Of a stretch of DNA of 64,000 nt, positions 11,787 to 23,599 are shown one piece after another. The position numbers and the translations under genes are program-made. The first letter of the stretch is position 1. Every line of letters starts with the position of its first letter. Under the pieces are notes generated by a model. The model did no database searches and was not told the DNA's origin. It saw only the letters and a list, made by a program, of their open reading frames with translations. Source of the stretch: Puccinia triticina (taxonomy: Eukaryota; Basidiomycota; Pucciniomycetes; Pucciniales; Pucciniaceae); contig NC_070566.1 of the NCBI RefSeq assembly GCF_026914185.1, positions 1,178,001 to 1,242,000 on the forward strand, written 5' to 3'.

Positions 11787-13539
11787 TGGTCAACAATGTC
11801 CTCCCAGGAAAAGAACCTTTTCACTTGATCCGCGGCGAAGCGGCGCTTCAGCTCCGTGCCATTGAGTTCCGCCAAGACGTAAGAACCGCCCTGAACTTGC
11901 TGCACAATCCGGTAAGGCCCATTCCAACAATGCGCGAACAACTGACCTCATTGAACCTCCAGCGCCCGGTTGTACGCAAGGACTTGATCCCCTGGCTTGA
12001 GCGGCTCCCGGACCCGCGACGCGTTCTTCTCCTCCCAATACCATACAGATTCGCCCCTCGCGTCTATCATCTTCTTGTACGCGATTCCGCGCGTCTCCTC
12101 GCTGCGCTCCAATTGCAGGGAGCGCGCAACTAACAGATCAGCAGTGTCTTGTACGGAATCCCAGTCAACCCCAAGGTAGGACTCCATTTCTAGATCCAAG
12201 GGAAGAACAGCCCGCTGGCCAAAGACAAGTTCGTAAGGGGAATAGCCGGTGGTCCGCTTCGTCGAGATCCAGTTGGCAAAAAGAACTAGAGGCAGAAATT
12301 TCTTCACCAAAGCCGCTTTGAGGGGTCCGTGACCGCGCTCCACCATCCCTTGCCCTTCGGGGTAGTAAGGAGTGGATACATGATGCTGGCCAGGCAAAGC
12401 GCGTAGCATTGCAGCGAGCGCGCCTCCGAATTCCGAGCCGCCATCCGTTGAGTAAGCTTGGGCCAGACCATACCGCATGGTCCAATGCTCTTGCAAGAAA
12501 GCGGCCACTGCCTCGGAAGTCAAGTTGTTGAGGATTTTAGCTTCAACCCAGCCAGAGAAATTGTCACAAGCGACAATTAAGTACTTAGCGCCGCCCGCCT
12601 TTAAGTGAACGGTGTCCATAGAGACTCGCCCAAAGACCGTAGATTCGCCCGTGGGATAACGTAACTCCTGCGGACGTCGAAGGTCTTTCCTTTGGCACGC
12701 CTCACAGCTTTGGCACCACTCGGCCACAGCTTTCTTTAACAATGGCCACCAAAAGCGCTCTGAAACTCTGCGGTAAGTCTTGGTGGAGCCACGGTGTCCC
12801 AAATCCTCATGAAGCTTCGTGAGGATCTCATGCTGCTTTGACGGCATCGTGACCACTATTTGAGGTAGGGGGCTCCCTCTCTTCATAAGGCGTCCCAATT
12901 GCAGAAAGAAATCAACCAATCGGCGCTTCATCGTCCAAAACTCCTTCGCATCCATCCCTTCCGGCTTCCGTAGAGTCGCCAAGAAACTCTCCACTTCGCG
13001 CCAGTAACCTTGCTGAAAGCCGGTGTAAGAATCTTCCGCGCCAAGCGCATAAGAGTGCCGCGACTTGATGTGCGACTCATCCTCATCAAAGTCGGACGGA
13101 GGGTCGGATTCATCGTCTCCTCGCGGGCGGCGCAAGAGTCCGTCGGGCATCGTAAAGGTCTTCCCAGGCCGGTGCACGATGTCGAACAAAAACAGCTGAA
13201 TAAACGCTACCCAACGCGTCATAGGCGCGTTGGGAAGACTCGGGGCATTAATCATCTCGATCAATGAGTGAACGTCAACCTGCAACTCGAAATGTTGGCC
13301 CCACAGAATCGTCTGCAACTTCTTAAGAATGCGCGCCACGCCACAAAGCTCCAGCTTGGGCTGGGAGTAGCAAGACTCAACGTCAGAGAACAACAGTGAC
13401 TCGTAGAGCGCCGGCCGGTCAAGTACGTTTGAATCTTCCTGTGTTAGGACCGCGCCTGCTGCATGGAAGCTTGAGTCCACTGCCAGCTTAAGCTTGCCGG
13501 CCTCCTTCCCGTATTGAATTTTGGACAGGACAATGTCAT

Positions 13540-14005
13540 CAACACTGGGTCGCTACACTATTTCAGCGCTACGCGTTAGCGTAGCGGCAAAAAGCGCCCA
13601 TCTATTTTGCATAGCGTTAGCGCGCTGTTAGCGCCGCTACGCTGCGCTAATTTTCAGCGGCGCTAACAGCGCGCCAATTCTTTGTTAGCGTTAACGCGCC
13701 GCTACAGTCGCTACGCTACGCTGCGCTGCGCTACAGCGCTTTTAGCGGGAAAAAGCCCTTTTTTCCCGCTAAAGGCGCTGTAGCGCAGCGTAGCGCGCGC
13801 TCTTTTGCGCCCTGCATGTGTAGCGTTAGCGCAATTGCGCGCATCTGCGCTAACGCTACGCTATCAGCTAAAATAGCTGCGCACCGCGTGCGCGTAGCGT
13901 TAGCGCATATGCGTGCAATTGCGCTAACGCTACGCTAAAAAATAGCGCATTTGCGCTGCGCTACGCTACGCTAACCGCTATGGTTAGCGTAGCGACCCAG
14001 TGTTG
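13540..14005. mobile_element. 466-bp inverted-repeat element inserted in gypsy pol
   Basis: Termini CAACACTGGGTCGCTAC and the complement enclose a series of TAGCG/CGCTA palindromes with no coding capacity. A 7-bp direct repeat ATGTCAT flanks it (13533-13539 and 14006-14012). Skipping the insert and one repeat rejoins the RT/RNase H frame (GHDI-VLSK), so it is a true insertion into an older element. A related TAGCG-rich hairpin is at about 39249-39462. The superfamily is unclear; the duplication length is near that of hAT elements. Confidence 0.8.
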
Positions 14006-15539
14006 ATGTCATGGCCCACCAAAACTTTCAACTTCCGAAACGCGTCCTCGCACTCCACCGACCATAGCCAGTCAGCATCCTTCCGTGTCAGGCGTCGCAG
14101 AGGTAAACATATCTCGGACAAACCCGGTATAAAGATCCAAACATAAACCACTACTCCCAAAAAACCGCGAAGTTCTGTCGTGTTGACCGGGGTGGGCCAA
14201 GAGAGAATTTTGTTAACCTTTGACTTCGCCATTCGGCGGCCTTCCTTGCAAACGACATGGCCCACGATGTCCAGGGCAGGAACACATGCTGCGAGCTTTG
14301 ACACAGAAACCGTGAGACCGCTCTCCTCAATCCTGAAAAGAACCCTTTCCAGGGTTGTTGCGTACTCCCAAATGAAATGGCGGATCCCTGCGTGCCACGG
14401 AAGAGGCTTGTCATCGTAATCAGAAACGGGGCCCTTTATACCTCCATCATCTATGAAAATGCCGGCGTGGTCAGGGATTTCTTCTTGTAAGATCCATACC
14501 ATCTGTGCTTGATAGACGGCCACCGAGTTGGTGGCACCTTGTGGAAGGCGCGTGAGTTGGAAGCGCCCTAGAGGTGTGTTGAAAGTCGTAAGGGGTCTCG
14601 AGATGGGGTCCAAGGCGCGCTTGTTGTAGCCGCCCATGATGTCGCCAAGACCGTAACATGCTCTTCCTGCAAAGGACTCGACGAAATCCTCCGTAGCCGG
14701 GGGTACTCCCACATCCTTAACGGTCACTTTGTTTAAAGGCTGAAGATTGTGAACCACCCAAAGCTTGCCGTTGCTCTTTAAGACGCAAAAGACCGGTGAC
14801 GAGTAACTCGAAGTAGATTGCTCGTACAACCCGTTCTTCACGCACTCCCGGATGATCTGAATGTATTTGTCCACTTTAGCCGCCGGTATTGGGATCCTTC
14901 TCTTTTGCCAGGGCTCACGCTCTACCACTGGAATGATGTATGGGAGTCCGTAAGAGTCCTTGAGTAAACCACGCTCCTCGGGTACAAAAGCGATGTTAAC
15001 ATTGCGCTTGGCTAGCACGTTCTTGATGAGGTTAAGCTTGTCCGGCCGCAGCCAGCCATCCGGCCCGAAGTTAACCACCGACAGCCTTTCTTCCGTCACC
15101 CATCCCTTAGGCTGAAAAGGACCCGCCAATAATCGCGACAGGCCCTGATAGGGGTCCCTTGAGAGCGGCGGTTGTTGTAGCGGGGGATTGAGCCCCTGAG
15201 GCATTGGACAATTCACCGGCTTGATCTTCTTGGACACCGGCTTGTACTTCGCCGCAAAAGATAACAAGGCTCCTTCCCACCACGATTCCACCAGTGATAG
15301 CTGGGTTCGCATACTGAGGCCGCATTTCAACAGTCGCCAGGTCCGGTGCTTGGCGACATCTTCAAACGCTGCCTTCTCTGCAAGGGTAGAAAGAAACACC
15401 GGTGCTTTGCTCACGAGTGTGGCCCGAGGTAGGGTTTTCGACATTGACGTGGCATCTTGCCTGGAGGTGCACTATTGGGAAGAACTTACTTTTAGTTCTC
15501 CCAATCCCCCCGTCATCCCAAAATACACAAATCCTTCCT

Positions 15540-15740
15540 CCTCCGCCATTCGAAATTCAGCTAGTTTCACCTCATTGCGGAGGGTCATTAGTTTTACCTC
15601 GTCGCGGAGGCTTGGGAGTTTAGGCTCATCGCGGAGCTGAACTAGATTAATCTCATTGCGGAGGACGTCACAGGACGTATCTAGTTTATTCTCATTACAG
15701 AGACAAAATACCGGTGAATTAAGCGCTAGTTTTCCCTCAT
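15540..15740 (-). repeat. 27-bp tandem repeats in the protease-RT spacer
   Basis: The minus-strand frame encodes four tandem units of about nine residues of the form LRDE(V/P)KL/LRNE(I/V)(N/K)L. The repeat lies in the poorly constrained spacer of the gypsy polyprotein and probably arose by slippage. Confidence 0.6.
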
Positions 15741-18365
15741 TGTGGAGGCGTTCCGAGTGAGCCACAAGGCTCTCTGAAAGTGAGAAACAAAGGGGGTCGC
15801 TGGCGGGGCTCACAACTGTGGCGCGCAGTAGAGTTTTTGACAAAGGCGTGGCATCTTGCCCGGAGGTGCACAATTGGGAGGAACTTACTTTTAGTTCTCC
15901 CATCCTCCGCCGAAAACCATCATCCTCCTTTCCAACCTCTCCTGATAAACCTTTGCCGATATATGCCGCCCTTGCGGGTAAACTAGAATTGAAAGCTTGA
16001 AGAGACTTGAAGGGAACTTGAGGGGAAACCGAGCCACCAAGAAAAACTGAGTGAAGAGTAGGAAATGTTTTTTCTGACTTTTGACAATTTTTTAACTGTT
16101 TTTCGAAATTTTTGAATGGATTTACTTGAGGAGTACCAGAAGACAAAGAGAAATAGGGCCTGTGAGTTCCTAAGGGCAAAGTTGATCCAGCAGCAAGATT
16201 TCGGAACCCTAAATTAGATCTGCCGCCTCCCAAACCAACTGTGTCTACAAAAAATGACGGCCTTCCAGAGAGTCGTCACGAGCTTTCCCTTTATGAGAGA
16301 GGACCGCCTTTTGCCCGTGGCCGGGAAAGTCGCGCTCCCAGCGTCCAGAATCCACCGAGCACAGAGACACCTCGATCTTGCGGCCTGTCGAGTCCGGCAA
16401 GAGGATACGCTCGCCCACCTGATTGTCGAAGTTTAAGCTTGCATTGAAGTCCATAAGAAATGGCCGACCAAAGATGAGGGGCCCGTCCATTTGTATGATC
16501 CAGAAGTGACACGACCCGACGATTGTCTTTCCAACCCGGATGGGAACATCTTCTGCGACTCCGACGAGTTCACACGCCTGGTTTCCAATACCATACACCG
16601 CGGAGCTGAAATTCACTCGAGGACTAATGTTAAACTTATTAGCCATGGAGTCGGAAATCAGGTTCAGCTGGGAACCAGAGTCAATTAACGGGAGGGTGTT
16701 ACTCTCCTCATCGTCGACCAAACACGGCATATGACCCAGCGGACAAGAGTAGAGCCTCATGCCGTCGATCCGCCCTTTGCCTTCCGAATCTTCCACCAGC
16801 GTTCCCGACAACACCCTCATCTCGTCCGCTCCAACCTTGACACGCCGTCACGCCACCCACTTCTTCATTCCTTCTGCGACCAAAGGAGCCACCGCCAAAA
16901 GCTCCGAAACCGTTACGTTCGGCACCGGGACGTCAAACATCTCCTTGAGTATCACATCCGCCGCGTTGGGGTGGTCCTTGGAGATGCCGCGCTCGAAACG
17001 CACCTTGGGGGACGGAGGAACTGTCTTAGGCGTCTCCGGTGCCGCTGAACTATCTTTTGACATATCTTGCATGGGAGGAGCCGCGGGCACCCGCTCAAAC
17101 AACTCGGGATCAGCGTCCATTTCGTCCGTGTCCGACCCAGTTTTCGGGGCTGGAGCCTTGCGCATTGGTCGCCGCGCCATAGAAGGAGGGGCGACAGTGA
17201 AGGGCTTAGAGGTCTCGTGCTTCTTCTTCGCAGGATCCGATTGATACGTCCCAGAAAACGACTGGGATGAGATTTGGGGAGGCTGCCAAGGGTCTAGAGA
17301 ACCGCATGCAGCTCGAAACTCCTGATCCGGAATGCTAGCTGTTGCTGCCTTTGGGTTGTACGAAGCCACTACGTGGCGGATGGGTCGCGAGGAGTCAACC
17401 GGTATGAGTGCGCCGTTGGGGAGAAAGAAACTGCCTCCCCTTTGCTCCACCAACTTCTCTTCCTTGTCCTTTTGCAACTCGGTGCATCGACCCAGCCCGT
17501 GGCCCTCCCTGTGACAGTAATAGCAAACAATAGGGCCTCGAGGCGTCGAGGGCCGAGCCTGATTCGCAAACTTTTGCTCCAGCCGCTGTTCGAAGGACTG
17601 TAGCATCCGCTCGATCTCGTCTACCGTAGCCGGGGCTCTGACCTGCTCCGGAGTCCCTTTGGGCCGCCGGTCAGCCTCCATCCGCTGCATGACATCGTTT
17701 GACTGCTTGAAAGAACCCTTGGGTACCGGAACTTTCGCGCGAGAGCCTTCGAAAGTAAGGGCCGTCTGGTTGTGCATGAACTCCTCGACTGCTTTCTTGA
17801 GGATCTCGAAGGTGGGCAACTTGAACCGATTGTCCTGCGTTGTAATCATTGTTTTATCCTTGATCAGCTGGTCTCAAATACGCTCCTGTACGCCTAACGA
17901 AAACGACTGATAATAAAGGCGCTTAATTTCTTCCACCAAGTCAATGTGGTCCTTCCTGAGCAAGTAGGACTGAATAGGCTGCCACATTTTCCGAACGTCC
18001 TGAAAATCGACGAAAGAAGCGACACCTCCTTTGCCCTTCCAACTCTGCACTAGATTCTCCAAATCCTGCGTCGTAAAGCGCGCAGTATCAATCTTGCCCC
18101 AATGCGACAACATGGCCGCCTTCAAAGCCGTCCAGTTCGGAGGGTCGAACCCATCAAGTGTCTCAACGACGTCCTTGATCTCAGCACCGCAAATAAAGAA
18201 GCGGACCTGCTGCGCCATGTCGAGCTCCAAAGCGCCATCCAGCTTTGCGGCAAGTTGATAGTCTGCCAGGAACCTTTTGACGCTGGTTCCATCAAATCCC
18301 AACGTCTTATCCTGAGGTTTGATCTTGATCATCCTGGATTCTTTGGGCGGTGTGGAACTACTCAA

Positions 18366-20484
18366 AGGGGAGAATAGAGCTTGGAAGGGAAATGGATAGC
18401 AACACTAGTACTAATGTAAGCTATGCAAGGGTGCTGATGAGGCTGCCTTCCTGACTAATGCTGAGGGGATGAGAGTAACACTAAGAAAAAGAAGAAAAGG
18501 TGTGGCTGATTTCTACTTGATCTTAGGAGCTAGTACTATGAGCTGACTACTGCCTACTGAAGGTGAGAGGGTTGGAGCAATGGTTGAAGGGGGAAAGCAA
18601 TTGGAAATGATTCAATGGCAATGGGTTGATGAGAATGGGCACTATAATTTCTGTATCTAAAATTCTCTATAAATTCTGCATCAAGTACAAGTGAGGGGGA
18701 AGGACAGTTCTTATATGAAGGAAGGATGAGCACAGACAATGGGGAGCTCTGGCTATGGGAATGAAGGGTGTACAAATGGGGAAGGTGATGTGAACATAGT
18801 AACTACTTGTAATGATGAGCACTACTGAAAGAGGTAAGCACAGATCCAATGATGTAATGTGTACAATAGGCATAGTACATAATGAGTTATGTATGTAAAG
18901 GGTTTAGTATGTGAGAAAATATCTGTAAAAAGAATGTGATGTAATGATTCAACTAAGCTACTAATGAAATGAGTATTGTAACTAATGAAGACTGTAAGGT
19001 TTCTGTAAGTCTTGTATCCTCTATAACTACTGAACCATTGGAGATAAGGGGGTACTATGTATGAGTGGCTATAGGTGAAATTTGGCGTAGAATCTGAATA
19101 TGCAATAATAATGAGGTATTTGTGAAGGTTTATGGGGAGATGGGCAATGTAATGATGAATATATGTAAAGAAAAGGAATAAAATACTACTTATGGTTTGG
19201 AATGGAGCACCACAACGGTAATTCGTGGTGTGGCGGCAGTTGAACCCTGGTTGACGGTAATTTGTGGTGTGGCAGAGGTTGAACCCTGTTGAGGCGGCGG
19301 CGGTGAGGTTGAGAGGAGCATCTGGTATTCAGGATGCGGAGGGCGGTAGAAATAGAGTCAAGGGGGAGCGGAGGATCATTATATAAGGGGGGGAGGGGGA
19401 GGTATTGACAGCAGGGGATCCGGTTTCGTCCTACCCCCTCCCTAGAGCAGCCCTAATTAATTGATTAGGCCCTCTTTGATAAACAATTTGACCAATCCCT
19501 TTTTGCGTGTTGCTGCGGCACGGGCTGGGGGGTCAATCCAAGGCTCCCTCTGGGGTGTTTGGGGATTAAATTCAATGTATTTTCAATTTAATTCAATGTA
19601 ATTATTATTATTGGTGCCTCTTGCTAAAGAACACATGCCAAAACTTAGATCTAAGTTTCTGTGTTTGTGTGAATTTAATAAACTTGGATAATTAGCTTGA
19701 TTTCTAAGTGTGTCAGCTTTGGACCCAGTTGGATGCACCTCATGCTCTGGCTAATGGATGGGTTGGGATGACACTCTATTTGGATGGATCAGAGCAGTTC
19801 AGAGTCCTAACCAATGTAGTTTAAACCAAACCTTGTTGAAAATCAACATACACCTCACTGTCACTCATGTGAAATGGCTAGACTCTGGTGATAGCTCAAG
19901 CTGTGCAATTACCGGTAAATTTTGAGCATGGAGATCATCAAGTGAAACCTAATCTGTCCTAGAGATTCAAGATCAATCAGCAAGCTCATTATTAGATTCA
20001 TCATTCACCACTTCCTCTCAGCCTGCCAACAACCCTTCCACCTGACTCAAATTCCCCAATGATTTTGAATCAAGACATTGTCTCCCTTGATCTACTAGGA
20101 TCAATTGATTGATTGGATTCAACTCTTCAATTCATGGACCTCTCTTGCTCATCTAAACATGGTGATAAGCGTATATTAACTAGCTGTCTTTCCAAGACCT
20201 TTGTTTTCCCATTGGGTATGCCTTACTTTCTCCAAAAACCTTGTCCTTTATTCTTTTCTAATCTCCCCGTTCTTTCAGATCTGGTTTTATTTTCTCAGGA
20301 TGAATAAAAATTGTAGGTTCTTTAAACCTTGGTCTCAACCTGTCCCCAGGGCAAATTAAATTCAACTCTGCTTTCAGGAATACCCCTTTTAACCAATAGT
20401 ATTGAATAAGCCGTACTGAAATGGTCCACCAAATCACTACATAATTTCCTCTTTTCAAGTCAATTTTTCTCTTTCAGGAATTAA
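18366..20484. other. Intergenic region between the gypsy and Harbinger elements
   Basis: The 5' flank of the gypsy element should hold its 5' LTR, but I found no sequence here matching the 3' flank. An imperfect 50-bp direct repeat (GACGGTAATTCGTGGTGTGGC and a variant) lies near 19213 and 19252, and a TATATAAGG box lies near 19380. No gene is supported. Confidence 0.4.
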
Positions 20485-20659
20485 GGCCCTGTTTGGCGCC
20501 GGTATATCCATTGATATATTTCACAGATATTTCACAATTATATCGCTGAAATACCGGTGGTGTTTGGCACACCAATATAAACAATTGGCTGTAATTACAA
20601 TTATTTCAGCTCAAATATATTGGTAGCCAGGATCTCAGACCCGGCAGCTCACACCAACA

Positions 20660-21833
20660 ATGCACAACCCAACACCCGAGACCTCTCAAGAAGAGCAGGT
20701 CAACACCCAGCAATTGCCTCAAACATCTACTCGTGGACGTGGAAGAGGTCGTCCAAGGGGAGGAGCGATTCAACACACAGGTAATCGTGCCGCCACTATC
20801 CGAGCAATTCAGCAAGTGACTGCCTCACCTCGAGAATCCGATTCCCATCTGAGCGCTGCACCAGAATCCGGAACCGCTGACGTTGAAGATCCTGATGAGC
20901 CATCCCTTCAGACTCCGACTGCCTCCCAGAAAGGCTCGAAAAAACTGCGCTGGACCGGTCCAATGGAGGTTATGTTGCTCAAGCTCTATGTCCAAGAAGT
21001 CGAGAAGGGGAAACAAGCAGATAACGGATTCCAAAACACATCTCACCGGCACGTTGCACAACAGTTAAGGGAGGTGTTCCCGGAAACTGAGCATCTCCTT
21101 GATTATGCCAAGTGCAAATCCAAGTTGAACCAATCGTTCAAAAAGTACTACAACACTTTCCTGGCCTGCAAAGAGGCAAGTGGTTTTGGATGGGATGAGA
21201 CTGCATGCGAGGTGACTGCTTCACATGATGTCTGGGAGAGATATGTGGCTGTGAGTCCGTTCGGTATCCTTTCCCTTTTATTCAGTATCCTTCTCTCTGA
21301 CATGTATTGATTATGTATAGGTACATCCAAATGCTAGGAAATTTTGGGGAGTACTGTATCCCAAGTTTCGTAATCTGGACAAAATCTTTGGTACTTCATT
21401 GGCTACCGGCAAAGGATCTCGATCCCTTGCGCAGCAACTGCTTATGCCCTCCCAGCCAGTTGAACCTGATCGCCCCGAATGGGTGGATCAGCAAAACGAC
21501 CAAAACAACAGCCCGTCTAATTATCTCTCACGAAGTCACAAGAAAGATTCAATCGCTACGGCTATTAGCGGATTGGTTGGCTATATGAACACCCAACGCA
21601 AGGAACACGCCCAAAGACTTCAACAACGGGCAGCCAATAACCAATCTAATCTTCAGCGCGCAATGGCATTGTATCAAGAAGTTCATGCCGAGGAAGCGAG
21701 TCAAACTGAGCAGTTGGAAGCCTTCCGAATCTTCCAAGACAATACTAACGCCCAAATGTTTACGAGTATCTTGGACAAGGACCTCCGAACCCAATGGCTT
21801 TATCATGAGATTGATCAAATGCATCAAAACTGA
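20660..21833 (+). CDS. Harbinger Myb/SANT-like DNA-binding protein
   Basis: Two exons, 20660-21250 and 21321-21833, joined by an intron with donor GTGAGT and acceptor TATAG, give 367 aa. The N-terminus is low-complexity with an arginine/glycine patch (TRGRGRGRPRGG, AT-hook-like). Residues of about 95-215 contain the tryptophans and aromatic residues of a Myb/SANT-like domain (KKLRWTGPMEVMLL, then WERYVAVHPNARKFW across the splice). The C-terminus is glutamine-rich and probably helical. In PIF/Harbinger elements this second protein binds the element ends and helps bring the transposase to the nucleus; that role is taken from the family. The frame is fully open after splicing. Confidence 0.8.
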
Positions 21834-22044
21834 TGCATTTGAGAAATCTCAATTTTTTATTTCCTCACTTATAGCCCATGTCCGTTAAAAAAAGATAGAA
21901 CCAGTGCTGGATTTCATTCATATATACATATAAAAAGAATATAAATGATTTTTATTGTTGTTGCCTTCTGTTTAAGGTTGCAACATATTGCTGCCAAAGA
22001 CCTTCAGCGATTGAGTCTTGCCAGTTTTCACATTCCTCTCTTTC

Positions 22045-23296
22045 TCAATCGCTAGAGTACACGCCTTTAGGTGGAGGATCATTCACCTCCTGATTGTGGA
22101 AGTAGCTGTTGCTACTATCTGAGTTCGCTTGTTGAAAAATCTTGTCATTGAGACCGTTCCGAATGATGTTGACATTGTGGATGCAAGCGCAAGCAAACAC
22201 AATTTCATATTGCTGCTCCAGGTTGTACTCGCTGGCCTGCATCAATATCTTAAAGCGTTGTTTGATCACACCAAAAGTACGCTCGATAACATTCCGAAGA
22301 CTTGAATGTCTTAGATTGAAAAGTTCTTCTTGGTTTGCTGGTCTAAAAATCAGAGAGCCAAAGAGTCAAATCGGACTCTAGTGGTGAAAATCAGAGCAAT
22401 GAAGATTGACCTTTGGCCAACCATTGCTTGCTCTCTTAGGTGATATCGGGTACCTTGATAAGGAACCAAGATGTTTGGTTCCAGCGCGTAACCAGCATCA
22501 GCGAGATAAAAGTGGCCGGGCTTTATATCAAAATCCTGAGTCCGAGCGTCTTGAAGTACTCGGGCATTGTGGGCACTGCCCTCCCATCCAACTCGCATGT
22601 AGGTGAACCTCATGCTGAAGTCGCACACACCAAGGAGATTTTGAGACAAAAATCCCTTTTGATTGCGGTGTGCTGCTGCTCTTTCAGCAGGTACACTTGC
22701 CGGAATATGGACGCCATCGATAGCTCCAAGGCATTTGTCGAAAAAAGGCAAAGATTTGGGATTACAAGCTATATGTCAATGTGCGCGTTCGGGTGAAGGA
22801 GGGATGAAGAATCTTGGGGCAAGCTGCACTAAAAGTTCAAGGATATGTCGGAAAACCCTAAGCAAAAGCATGGTCAATTTCCAAAAAGCAGGCAGCCAAA
22901 AGGAACAATGACTCACTTTGAGATAGTCTGACCGGAGTGCTGAAAACAATCCTGAGCTTGTCGATTCAAGTTATTATGTCCGATAATGTAGAGGAAGATT
23001 GTGAGTTGTTCTTCCATGGGCAGTAGCTTTGAGATTGGTTCAATTTGGACAGTCAGGAGCTCATCACATAAGAAAAGGAACGTCGAAGTTGTTACTTGAA
23101 AGACATCAACGGTGCGGCGGGGATTTCCCTGAAGGATTGCCAAGGTGTAGTCGGTGCCAGATAAAGGTAAGTCGTTGTACGGCCTTTGAATGGTTTTGTA
23201 GCAAGTTATTGTTGTCAGAAGGAGGGAAAATCCCATCAGCAGGGTGGTTTCTTCATGAAGAAAAAAATCCTCTTCTTTGCTATTGATCTCGTCCAT
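22045..23296 (-). pseudogene. Harbinger DDE transposase with one in-frame stop
   Basis: Three exons on the minus strand, 22917-23296, 22411-22857 and 22045-22342, total 1,125 nt with consistent phases (374 codons before the stop). The catalytic triad is visible as D174 (LGAIDGVHIP), D247 (LADAGYAL) and E296 (NVIERTFGVIK). A TGA at 22776-22778 (codon 154) lies just before the catalytic region, in the phrase SPERAH-stop-HIACNPK, where an arginine codon CGA is a plausible ancestor. The start at 23296 (MDEINSKEED) is preferred; an in-frame ATG also exists at 23392. Apart from the stop the gene looks complete. Confidence 0.8.
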
Positions 23297-23599
23297 TGAT
23301 GCTGTTAGGGTGGGTGGCTGGCTGGGTAGCTTTGTGTTTGGGCCACAGGGTTTATTACACCTGTGCTGACAAACACTCAGCATTATATTCATTATTTTTT
23401 ATTTCAGGTGAAATAATTGCCATGTCACAGATTATTTTGCTGGCAATTATTTCACTAATTATACCGGCGCCAAACAGGGCCTAATTTCTTCAGTTTTTTT
23501 TTGCACTCCCAAGGGATATCAACCGACTGCATTGTTCCAAACGGACACTGCATACTTTGAATGCTTTTAGTGACCATGAAGGAAGTACAGAAATGTGGA

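Larger units (their letters stand above)
11780..18365 (-). pseudogene. Ty3/gypsy retrotransposon gag-pol, degenerate
   Basis: On the minus strand the order is gag, protease, reverse transcriptase, RNase H and integrase. Gag (18365 to about 16850) carries the zinc knuckle CYYCHREGHGLGRC. Protease has LPLIDSGSQLNLI near 16690. The RT (15444-13984) carries FIDDGG in place of the usual YVDD box. Integrase (about 12900-11950) has an HHCC finger (HEDLGHRG...CQSCEAC) and DDE residues in SMDTVHLK, STDGGSEFGG and MVERGHG. Breaks: TGA at 17874, TGA at 16848, a stop and frame change at 16234-16247, TAG at 15472, an inserted element at 13540-14005, and TGA at 11948, after which the integrase tail (GPYRIVQQ...) continues in frame to 11780. 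No flanking LTR pair was found. It cannot encode an active protein as it stands. Confidence 0.9.
20485..23481. mobile_element. PIF/Harbinger DNA transposon
   Basis: Terminal inverted repeats GGCCCTGTTTGGCGCCGGTA (left, 20485) and its complement (right, to 23481) are flanked by the 3-bp duplication TAA at 20482-20484 and 23482-23484. Inside are the two genes expected of the superfamily in convergent orientation: a Myb/SANT-like DNA-binding gene (plus) and a DDE transposase gene (minus). The element is 2,997 bp. The transposase has one in-frame stop, so this copy is probably no longer autonomous, although its termini look intact. Two shorter elements in the window share the termini. Confidence 0.92.
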
